Of a DNA stretch of 60,715 nt, positions 1-6,882 are shown piece after piece. Below the pieces are notes generated by a model that saw only the letters and a program-made list of their open reading frames with translations, did no database searches and had not been told where the DNA came from. The stretch is from Acidobacteriota bacterium (lineage in GTDB: Bacteria > Acidobacteriota > Terriglobia > Acidiferrales > UBA7541): contig QHYI01000145.1 of assembly GCA_003223245.1 (NCBI GenBank), positions 1 to 60,715 on the forward strand, written 5' to 3'. The translations under genes and the position numbers were made by a program. How positions within the stretch are numbered: the stretch's first letter is position 1; each line of letters opens with the position of its first letter.

Positions 1-281
1 GATGGCAAGGGAAAAGGCGCAAGCGGAAATCCCGCGAGGCCGAAAGTACCAATGCGCAAGCCAGGGGCGGACTGCTCCGTAGGAGCGTTGATCCGGGGTA
101 ATTCCCGAGGAGCAAAGGGAGCAGGCCACCCGTACTGATCCGAGTCAACGGGCAACCGGAGGAACTCGATATCGGTGGAAGACGGCAGTCTTCCGACGGT
201 GGCACGAGCCGGATAAGCTGAGAGGTTTAAGTCCGGTTCAGTGAGAGGCTCGGGGTGCAATTCCCCGGGCCTACTCGGCGG
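1..281 (+). mobile_element. 3' part of a group II intron, apparently without its reverse-transcriptase ORF
   Basis: The segment from 206 to 276 folds as group II intron domains V and VI. Sequence resembling the conserved leader that precedes intron-encoded RT genes lies upstream (about 60-175). No ORF follows it. Only a perfect 7-bp hairpin with a 4-nt loop (177-194) sits where domain IV would carry the RT gene, so the intron looks ORF-less. Its 5' end lies outside the window. The 3' end is set from the bulged A at 273, since the branch A usually lies 7-8 nt from the splice site, and is accurate to a few bases only. A further 8-bp hairpin (276-298) follows and could be exon or a 3' extension. 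The domain V/VI call is well supported; absence of the ORF is inferred. Confidence 0.72.
206..239 (+). ncRNA. Group II intron domain V (catalytic hairpin)
   Basis: This 34-nt element has the canonical domain V form. The lower helix pairs 206-213 with 232-239. A two-nucleotide bulge (A230, G231) follows, then an upper helix (214-219 with 224-229) closed by a GAGA (GNRA) tetraloop at 220-223. The AGC catalytic triad is at 207-209. Domain VI follows (243-276), with one unpaired A at 273 in the branch-point position. Confidence 0.82.
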
Positions 282-1070
282 TCGGCGGGTGACCGCCGCC
301 CCTATGCCGATCAAACGCGCCAGTGTTGACTGAACCGATCAAATCTCGGATGGGGGGCTTCGTTCAAATTGCGCACTGGGAAGTTCGCATCGAACCCATC
401 GATTCTCGACTATCTCAGGATGCCAGCAGCAAAAGAAAAGCCCCGGCTCTGTAGAACGTGAGTCGAGGCCATTCTTTTGGGTCCAACATTGGGTCCAAGG
501 CTTGGGGTGCGTCACGCGCTGAGAAAACTGCGCAAGGAAAAGGCGTTCGAACGGCGGCTTGGCTGGTACAAGGACTCAGTCGCCGCGTTGGTTGCAGCGA
601 GAGACTTGTCTATCGCTTACGCGGGGGCGAAGCATGGCGCGTCGCGCATGCCTATGTATTAACTATGAGTGAGGGGCCTTTGAAGGCCCGTTAAGTTCGG
701 TTAAGTCCGGTGAGCTAACTGCCTTTGTTTTCTTGCAAGTCGTTTGTTTGCAATACGCGAGGATTTGTTCCTAAGTCTTGCGCGTCTGCCAGTTCCGCCA
801 CTCCCGCGTGGTGCATCTATTTTAGCGGTTGCAGCTGCTCCCGGCTATCGGGATTTTGCGCGCGGGCAGGCTAAGAGTCTGAAAAGATAAACGCCAATCC
901 GCAGGCGCTTATACTCCTTATACCCATTGATGGTAGGCCTGGATTCGGGAAAGTGCCGGGGGCATAATGTTACGGTCTCAACAAAGAAGCTTGACAGGTC
1001 CTCAGTCAAGCCCAGTTGCCTAGCCCTTAGGCATGCTCACACACCGTCGCTGCAATAAGAGGGCAGTGTA
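282..1070. other. Non-coding stretch between the intron end and the DUF3891 gene
   Basis: No convincing gene is present. The reading frames at 458-694 and 477-662 overlap, use GTG or TTG starts without a ribosome site, and encode nothing recognisable. The stretch contains a short direct repeat (TTGGGTCCAA at 477 and 489), a GGGCCTT/AAGGCCC hairpin near 674-689, and the 5' half of a tRNA-Leu on the minus strand at 768-807. It looks like the eroded end of an integrated element. Confidence 0.5.
768..807 (-). pseudogene. 5' half of a tRNA-Leu (anticodon TAG), broken at the anticodon arm
   Basis: Read on the minus strand, the sequence begins GCGGGAGTGGCGGAA and continues with a normal leucine-type D arm, the 5' side of the anticodon stem (CAAGA) and a TAG anticodon (complement of 771-773). 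The 3' side of the anticodon stem, the variable arm, T arm and acceptor end are missing; unrelated sequence follows. No matching 3' half was found in the window. This is the pattern left when an element integrates into, or recombination breaks, a tRNA at the anticodon loop. Confidence 0.65.
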
Positions 1071-1883
1071 ATGATCATTGAAGAACAGGGCGACCATCTC
1101 ATCCTGATTCGACAAACCGATCACGCGGTCCTGGCGGGGCATTTTGCCCGTGAACTGGGGAATGACACGTTTGCCGTGCCGCAGCCTCAGGAATCTTTTG
1201 TACTCGCCGCTACCGAACACGACAATGGATGGAATGAGTGGGAGGTGCTGCCGGAAATCGATCCGGTGACATTTTTACCGTATAGCTTCATGTCCATTCC
1301 AACACGAGACCACATTGAGCTGTACCAGCGGGGAATTGAGCGCGTCGTCAAAGTGGACCACTACGCCGGGCTGCTCGTGAGCATGTACTGCCTCGGGCTC
1401 TATGACCGCACTCGCGCGACGATGCCGGGTTTTTCCGCGAAATACATCAAGTCGCAGGAATCGCAAACGGTGAATGATTTTTTGCAGACGCTGCGGCTTC
1501 AGCAGTTGCGATTGAAAGTGGATTTGCGCGCGGATCCCAAGATGAAAGATTATGCGGATGAAAAATGGCTGCAGGCAAACTCGCTGCGCCTGGAAGCGCT
1601 GGACCGGCTGTCCTTGTATTTTTGCATGGGACCGCTGGAGGGCGCGACCATCGACGCGGTTCCCGCCGATTATCATGGTCAAGAAGTGGACTGGAATTTG
1701 CAGCCCGAAGGGAACAACTCCGTGGCGCTCGAGCCTTACCCGTTCCGGCGCGATCCGCTGGAAATCAGCATTCTAGATAACGGAGACTTTCAGAAGTTGG
1801 TGGGGCAAGCGCCGTACTTCGCCCTGAAATACACGCTACGCGCCGGAAGCGCACACATGCGCGTGCACGGCGCAGCAATCTGA
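1071..1883 (+). CDS. DUF3891 family protein
   Basis: This 270-residue protein matches the DUF3891 family, whose function is unknown. The start is ATG at 1071. The family pattern is visible: an N-terminal segment with QTDHAVLAGHFA at about residues 14-25, the AATEHDNGWNEWE block near residues 46-58, and a long helical body with the VDHYAGLLVSMYCLGLY stretch. No signal peptide or membrane segment is evident, so it should be cytosolic. It ends exactly where the convergent MFS pseudogene ends: the two stop codons abut at 1883/1884. The last 123 bp, running slightly past the stop, are duplicated in inverted orientation inside that pseudogene. Confidence 0.85.
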   Translation: MIIEEQGDHLILIRQTDHAVLAGHFARELGNDTFAVPQPQESFVLAATEHDNGWNEWEVLPEIDPVTFLPYSFMSIPTRDHIELYQRGIERVVKVDHYAGLLVSMYCLGLYDRTRATMPGFSAKYIKSQESQTVNDFLQTLRLQQLRLKVDLRADPKMKDYADEKWLQANSLRLEALDRLSLYFCMGPLEGATIDAVPADYHGQEVDWNLQPEGNNSVALEPYPFRRDPLEISILDNGDFQKLVGQAPYFALKYTLRAGSAHMRVHGAAI

Positions 1884-1905
1884 TCAGGTCAATTGGAGGC
1901 CGCGG
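1783..1905 (+). repeat. Left arm of a 123-bp inverted duplication (source copy)
   Basis: This covers the 3' end of the DUF3891 gene and the last codons of the convergent MFS gene. Its reverse complement is at 2344-2466 with the same length and, by eye, two mismatches. It reads as normal coding sequence for both genes, so it is the original copy. Confidence 0.9.
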
Positions 1906-3093
1906 GTCTCCGGAAGAACCAGAGCAAGAAGGGCCGCCACAAGAAAAGCTCCCGCCAGTAGAAAAAACGCCGGAAGAAAACCGAATCGCGTGGCCATCGC
2001 GCCCACCGCGAAGGGTGCTGCGGCCGACAGGCCACGCCCCACGTTGTAACTGAGGCCCATGGAGGTGGCGCGAATCTCTCCGGGGAAAAGTTCGCTGGCT
2101 ATGGCCGCGTAGCCGGAGAAGAAACCCGTACCGAAGAATGCGACGAAAGGGCCAAGAAGCAAAAGCACGAGCGGGCTTTGAATGACGGCATAGAGCGGAA
2201 CTAATATCGCGGCGATGAGCAAGTAGGTGAAGTACGGTTTGCGCCGGCCAAACGCGTCCGCAAAAAATCCGAACGAGGCGTAGCCCAGCCATTTTCCCGG
2301 AGAGAGCGCCAAATAAAAGGTTGTGCCTACGACGAGGCTGAGACCGCGGCCTCCAATTGACCTGATCAGATTGCTGCGCAGTGCACGCGCATGTGTGCGC
2401 TTCCGGCGCGTAGCGTGTATTTCAAGGCGAAGTACGGCGCTTGCCCCACCAACTTCTGAAAGTCTCAGGTTCAGGAACACCGCGGTAAATCCAGAAGGCG
2501 AGAAACGCGGGTAGAACGCCTGCAAAGAACACGGCGCGCCAGCCGAAATGCGGAAAGACGATCAGAACGATAATTGCCGCCACAGCTTCCCCAATGGCGT
2601 AGGAAGACTGCATGAGGCCCAGGGCTCTTCCGCGATGTTCGGCGCGCCACGTCTCGGCGATGAGCGCGGCGCCGCTGCTCCATTCGCCCCCCATGCCCAA
2701 ACCGAGCAGAAAGCGAAAGGCCGCGAGTTGAGGTATGGAATGGGAAAGACCACAAGCCGCGCTGGAAATGGAATAAACGAGGATGGAACCCATCAAAGCG
2801 CGCGTGCGGCCAAAGCGATCCGCAAGAACACCGAAAAGGAGGCCGCCAATCGCGGAAGCGATCAGCGTGAGGGAATTAAGAAAGCCTCCGGTGGATTTGC
2901 TCATGCCGAACTCGGTCATCAGATAGGCGAGGACGAACGAGTACAGCATGACGTCCATGGCGTCGAGCATCCAACCCAGGCCGCCGGCAATGAGGGATTT
3001 GCGTTCCGCGGGAGAAATGTCCCGCGGCCACGCGAAAGGCGACGCCGAGCGCAAAGAAGCGCGGGTTGGGGGAGCGGAGTCGCCAGATGTCAT
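1884..3093 (-). pseudogene. Major facilitator superfamily transporter, interrupted
   Basis: The N-terminal part (3093 down to about 2467) encodes roughly 209 residues with six transmembrane helices and the MFS loop GVLADRFGRTRALMG. The C-terminal part (about 2343 to 1884, another frame) encodes about 152 residues with FGFFADAFGRRKPYF and the end VLPETRGLQLT. The central loop and most of helix 7 are missing. They are replaced by the inverted copy at 2344-2466, which shifts the frame and introduces stops. The residual parts add up to about 365 residues against about 420 for related transporters. It was probably a sugar/organic acid MFS permease; the substrate cannot be told. It should not make a working transporter. 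Confidence 0.85.
2344..2466 (-). repeat. Right arm of the 123-bp inverted duplication (inserted copy)
   Basis: This is the inverted copy of 1783-1905 with two mismatches, lying inside the MFS gene and replacing its central loop. Short matches to the native gene exist at both junctions (around GAGACTTT and CCGCGG), which suits a microhomology-guided template switch. Confidence 0.9.
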
Positions 3094-3120
3094 TTGGTCT
3101 TGCCGCCATTAGGCCGTTCG

Positions 3121-3411
3121 CTATGGGTGCGTGGCGCGATCGATGCTTTCCGCGATGCGCTGAACGAGAAGCGCTAACTCCAACATCCCGCGCCAAACGA
3201 GAACGCCTACGAAGAAAGACACAATCCCTATGCCAAAGTTGATCAGCCCTTCTGCGGGGGACTGCTGGGATCCCTGGACCACGTAGACGACGACGTCGAT
3301 ACCGCCCGCAAGAATGCCAATGATGTAAAGAACCTTCACGATGCGGCGCATGATCTGTTGTTGGAACGAAAAGTCAACGAGACCCGCAAAGAAGTTCTTT
3401 TCCTCGGGCAT
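3121..3411 (-). CDS. DUF4282 family small membrane protein
   Basis: This 96-residue protein has two strong transmembrane segments, at about residues 25-45 and 58-80, separated by a short polar loop. It ends with the amphipathic ELALLVQRIAESI segment typical of DUF4282 proteins. The function is unknown; it would sit in the inner membrane. The ATG at 3411 has a strong ribosome site (CAGGAGGC) seven bases upstream. It lies just beyond the start of the broken MFS gene on the same strand, but with its own ribosome site it may be transcribed separately. Confidence 0.78.
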   Translation of the reverse strand: MPEEKNFFAGLVDFSFQQQIMRRIVKVLYIIGILAGGIDVVVYVVQGSQQSPAEGLINFGIGIVSFFVGVLVWRGMLELALLVQRIAESIDRATHP

Positions 3412-3488
3412 GAAGCCTCCTGGCGAAATTGTGATGAAAAGCCGGGCAATGATTTAGGTAAGGCTTTTCCGGGGGATAAGTCAAGAAG

Positions 3489-3510
3489 GTTTAAGGAACG
3501 TTTAAGGAAC
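3489..3510 (+). repeat. Two perfect tandem copies of an 11-bp unit
   Basis: The unit GTTTAAGGAAC occurs twice without a gap in the 287-bp space between the divergent DUF4282 and padR genes. The rest of that space upstream of the padR promoter shows nothing recognisable. Confidence 0.7.
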
Positions 3511-3637
3511 GAAGTCGAGAGTCGACCGTTAAAAGTCAACCGGCGAGCCAAGGAAAACGGAATCGCTGTTTGGCGAATAGGCTCCAAAGTTTAGCCGAGC
3601 TTTCTCATTCTTCGCGTGACATTCTTGGTCTTTCCCC

Positions 3638-3666
3638 TTGCACTTCGACAAGAGAGGTGCTATGGT
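3638..3666 (+). promoter_or_regulatory. Sigma-70 type promoter of padR and the permease array
   Basis: A -35 box TTGCAC (3638-3643) and a -10 box TATGGT (3661-3666) are separated by 17 bp, 33 bp before the padR start codon. The palindrome at 3641-3686 overlaps it. Confidence 0.6.
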
Positions 3667-3686
3667 GCTGGCGTCTTGTCGAAGTG
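3641..3686. promoter_or_regulatory. Probable PadR operator: perfect 12-bp inverted repeat
   Basis: CACTTCGACAAG (3641-3652) and its exact reverse complement (3675-3686) are separated by 22 bp. The left arm lies inside the -35/spacer region and the right arm just downstream of the -10, so a dimeric repressor bound here would block the promoter. Autoregulation by the PadR protein encoded 13 bp downstream is the simplest reading. A hairpin in the transcript is the alternative. Confidence 0.55.
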
Positions 3687-3698
3687 AAGGGGGAGCGA

Positions 3699-4031
3699 AT
3701 GACCGCGCAACGGATTGACCTGCCGCAAGGAACTTTGGATTTGCTGATTTTGCGAACGCTGGGGCTGCAGCCGCAGCATGGCTGGGCCATCTCCGAGCGC
3801 ATCCAGCAGATTTCGAGCGACGTGTTGCGGGTGCAGCAAGGCTCCTTGTATCCCGCGCTCCACCGGCTGGAACGGCGCGGCTGGATCAAAGCGCGATGGG
3901 GAACTTCGGACAACAATCGGCGCGCCAAGTATTACGAGCTGACGAAATCCGGCCGGCGGCAACTCGAAGCGGAAAAGGTAGCGTGGGACAAACTGACGGC
4001 AGCCGTGGCGCAGGTGCTTGGGACGGCGTAG
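3699..4031 (+). CDS. PadR family transcriptional regulator (acidobacterial type)
   Basis: This 110-residue protein is a PadR winged-helix DNA-binding protein. The pattern [14 protein letters not shown] at the start, [10 protein letters not shown], the recognition-helix/wing segment [18 protein letters not shown] (about residues 44-61) and [15 protein letters not shown] are all family features. The start is ATG at 3699, with a purine-rich ribosome site (GGGGGAG) upstream; the longer frame from 3570 runs through the promoter and was rejected. In Acidobacteriota this PadR subfamily typically stands in front of orphan ADOP permeases, as here. It probably represses its own promoter and perhaps the whole array. 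The ligand is unknown. Confidence 0.9.
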   Translation: MTAQRIDLPQGTLDLLILRTLGLQPQHGWAISERIQQISSDVLRVQQGSLYPALHRLERRGWIKARWGTSDNNRRAKYYELTKSGRRQLEAEKVAWDKLTAAVAQVLGTA

Positions 4032-4117
4032 AGCGTGGAAGCAATGAAGTAAGGAAGCGAGGAAGTAGTGAAATAAGGGGATAAAACCGTTTGGGGATGT
4101 TGGGGTAGGAGTGAGTG

Positions 4118-6790
4118 ATGTTCAGTGTTTTGTGGCTTCGAGTGAGGGCGGTGTTCCGGCGGAAGTCTGTGGAAACGGAATTGGATGAGGAACTGGGGTC
4201 TCACTTGGAGCGGCAGGTCGAGAAGTATGTGCAGGGCGGATTGAGCCGCGAAGAGGCGATACCACGGGCACGGGCGGAATTTGGCGGAGTTGAACTGGCG
4301 AAAGAGGAATGTCGGGACGCGCGCGGAGTGCGATTTCTCGAAACGTTGCTTCAGGACGCGCGCTACGGCTTGCGCGTGCTGCGCAAATCTCCTGGGTTCG
4401 CCGCGGTGGCGGTGGTTACTTTGGCCCTGGCCATCGGAGCCGACACCTCTATTTTTTCTGCGGTTTACGCGGTTTTGCTCAAACCGCTGCCGTTTAAGGA
4501 TTCAAACCGGCTCGTCTTCATCGAAAAGAAAAATCCGCCGCGCGGCTGGACTCGGAACCCTATTTCGCCGGCGGAGATTCTCGCGTGGCGGGAGCAGAGC
4601 GGCGCTCTCGAAGACGTGGCGGCATACACGTTGAGCGACTGTGTGCTGACCGGCGCAGCAGAAGCCGAAGAGGATCCTTGCGAGACGATTTCCAGTAACC
4701 TGTTTCCCCTGTTGGGCGTGAATCCGATTTTAGGAAGGACGTTTTCTGCTGATGAGGACAAGCCAGAAGGGCCGCGGGTTGCGATTCTGAGCTACGGATT
4801 GTGGCAGCGCCGGTTCGCGGGGGATGAGAACGTAATCGGCCGCGCCATGGATATTGACGGAGCTAGTTATACCGTTGTTGGAGTTATGCCTTCCGATTTC
4901 TCGCATCTGTACGATCCTCCTCAGTCGCAGTACGACACGCTCTCCGACGCGGGCGCCGCGCTATGGCTCGCCGGGATTGGTCTTTCTCCCGTGCACGCGT
5001 GGAATGATTACTTCGGAATTGGCCGGCTGAAGACCGGCATCAATTTGCAAGAGGCTGCGGTGCGGATGGACGCGGTTTCGGCTCGCATCGACACGCTGAT
5101 TCCCGAACTGAAAGGGTGGCGGGCGCAGCTCCTGAGCTTGCGCGAGATGAACGCAGGCGATACGCGACCAGCGCTGCTTGTTCTGATGGGAGCAGTCCTT
5201 TTTGTCCTGCTGATTGCGTGCGCGAACATCGCCAACCTGTTCCTCGCGCGTGGCGCGGGCCGCGCGAACGAGTTTGCGGTCAGAAGCGCACTAGGCGCCG
5301 GTCAGGGTCGAATTGTGCGCCAGCTTTTGACCGAGAGCTTGGTCGTTTCGATGTCGGGCGGGGCCTTAGGAGTCTTGCTGGCTTCCTGGGGATGCAAGGC
5401 CTTGGTGGCGCTGGCGCCGGCATTCCTTCTGAAATCCGTGCCAAGCTTGGGCACGCTGAATCTGCAGGTCCTTTGCTTTGCCCTCGTGACGGTGATGCTG
5501 ACGACTTTGTTTTTCGGACTCGCGCCCGCGCTTCAGGCCGCCCGGCCGCATTCCACGGAAACACTTAAGGAAACCGGCCGCAGTTCGTCGCAGAGTCCCC
5601 GCAGCCGGCGCTTTCGCAATGCTCTGGTTGTTTCTGAGATCGCCCTGGCCATGGTGCTGTTGATTGGGGCGGGGCTTATGGTGCGAACCCTAGCGCAGCT
5701 TAGCCGGGTGAACCTGGGGTTCAATCCATCCAATGTTCTCACGTTGCGCGTGCCCCTCTCCGGGGAACGGTACACGGAACCTCAAGCCCGTGTGCAATTC
5801 TGGGAACGACTGCTCTCCGCAGTTGAATCGTTACGCAATGTGGAGTCCGCGAGCGTCTCTCGCGGCCTGCCGATCTACGGATGGAACGGCCAGTTCTTTA
5901 CTACCGCAGATGATCCCAATCCGCCGGCAGGGCACGTGCCGGACGCGAATTACATCATTGTTAGTCCCAACTATTTCCGCGTACTGCGGATTCCCATGCG
6001 AAAAGGGCGGAGCTTCAGCGATCAGGATACGCAGAGCAGCGAGCGAGTTGCGATTGTGAATGAGATGCTGGCACGAACCTACTGGCCGGGCGAGGATCCG
6101 CTGGGTAAACAGTTGAGAGTCGGCGGCCAGGGGCCATGGCTTACCGTGGTCGGAGTCGCAGAAAATGTCCTGAGCCAAGGGCCCGCCGACCGCGCTCACG
6201 CGGAGATTTATGTTCCCTACCAACAGTATCCCTGGCTGCTTGGCGGACCAAAGCATTTGCTCGTGCGAACTTCTGCTGCGGCAAAACCGGAGAGCCTGGT
6301 ACACGCCGTCGTGCGGGAGATTCATCGTCTCGATAAAGACCAGCCGGTGGCGGACACCGTGACCCTGGAGCAGTATGCGGCGGCACCGCTGGCACAGGAG
6401 CGCCTGGTGATGACGCTTCTGTTGTCGTTTGCGGGCCTCGCGCTGGTTTTGTCGACATTGGGAATTTACAGCGTGCTTTCGTATGCGATTGCTCAGAGGA
6501 CGCGAGAAATCGGTTTGCGCATGGCCCTGGGAGCCGAGCAAGGAAGCGTGCTGAAGCTGGTAGTCGGCGGCGGGGCTACATTGGCGCTTTTCGGGATAGG
6601 GGCGGGAATTGCCGCCGCGCTGGCGCTAACCCGGCTGATGGCGGACCTGCTATACGGCGTCCGCGGCACCGATCCGACGACCTTTGCCGTGGTAACTCTC
6701 ATTCTCGGGGCAACCTCGCTTCTCGCTTGTTACGTTCCTGCGCGGCGGGCGATGCGAGTGGATCCGATGGTGGCGCTGCGTTACGAATGA
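4118..6790 (+). CDS. ADOP family permease 1 (MacB/FtsX-like)
   Basis: This 890-residue inner-membrane protein belongs to the acidobacterial duplicated orphan permease family. Residues 1-75 form a cytoplasmic prefix domain (ETELDEEL, LSREEAIPRARAEFGGVE). A transmembrane helix near residue 105 and a MacB-like periplasmic domain follow. A first FtsX block of three helices lies at about 355-480. A fourth helix near 525, a second periplasmic domain and a second FtsX block (about 765-890) complete it, ending ARRAMRVDPMVALRYE. No ATPase gene is nearby, so it may lack a conventional ABC partner or share one. The start is ATG at 4118 with TAGGAG upstream, matching its paralogue at 6883; a GTG one codon earlier is less likely. 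Confidence 0.9.
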   Translation: MFSVLWLRVRAVFRRKSVETELDEELGSHLERQVEKYVQGGLSREEAIPRARAEFGGVELAKEECRDARGVRFLETLLQDARYGLRVLRKSPGFAAVAVVTLALAIGADTSIFSAVYAVLLKPLPFKDSNRLVFIEKKNPPRGWTRNPISPAEILAWREQSGALEDVAAYTLSDCVLTGAAEAEEDPCETISSNLFPLLGVNPILGRTFSADEDKPEGPRVAILSYGLWQRRFAGDENVIGRAMDIDGASYTVVGVMPSDFSHLYDPPQSQYDTLSDAGAALWLAGIGLSPVHAWNDYFGIGRLKTGINLQEAAVRMDAVSARIDTLIPELKGWRAQLLSLREMNAGDTRPALLVLMGAVLFVLLIACANIANLFLARGAGRANEFAVRSALGAGQGRIVRQLLTESLVVSMSGGALGVLLASWGCKALVALAPAFLLKSVPSLGTLNLQVLCFALVTVMLTTLFFGLAPALQAARPHSTETLKETGRSSSQSPRSRRFRNALVVSEIALAMVLLIGAGLMVRTLAQLSRVNLGFNPSNVLTLRVPLSGERYTEPQARVQFWERLLSAVESLRNVESASVSRGLPIYGWNGQFFTTADDPNPPAGHVPDANYIIVSPNYFRVLRIPMRKGRSFSDQDTQSSERVAIVNEMLARTYWPGEDPLGKQLRVGGQGPWLTVVGVAENVLSQGPADRAHAEIYVPYQQYPWLLGGPKHLLVRTSAAAKPESLVHAVVREIHRLDKDQPVADTVTLEQYAAAPLAQERLVMTLLLSFAGLALVLSTLGIYSVLSYAIAQRTREIGLRMALGAEQGSVLKLVVGGGATLALFGIGAGIAAALALTRLMADLLYGVRGTDPTTFAVVTLILGATSLLACYVPARRAMRVDPMVALRYE

Positions 6791-6882
6791 GACCGAGGTA
6801 AAGGAAGTAAAGGAAGCGAAGGAAGAAAAGAAAGAAGGAAGGGGACACCGGGCGGTTGGTGATGTTGGGGTAGGAGCGAGAG
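6791..6882 (+). repeat. Purine-rich spacer, homologous to 4032-4117
   Basis: Apart from one CT-containing patch, this spacer is a run of AAGGAAG-type purine tracts. It ends in a block, GATGTTGGGGTAGGAG, that is also found just before the first permease (4095-4110). The copies imply that the intergenic DNA was duplicated with the genes. The last part supplies the ribosome site. Confidence 0.65.

Noticed and set aside
458-694. Small ORFs between the intron and the DUF3891 gene
   Set aside because: They overlap each other, use GTG/TTG starts without ribosome sites and resemble no family.
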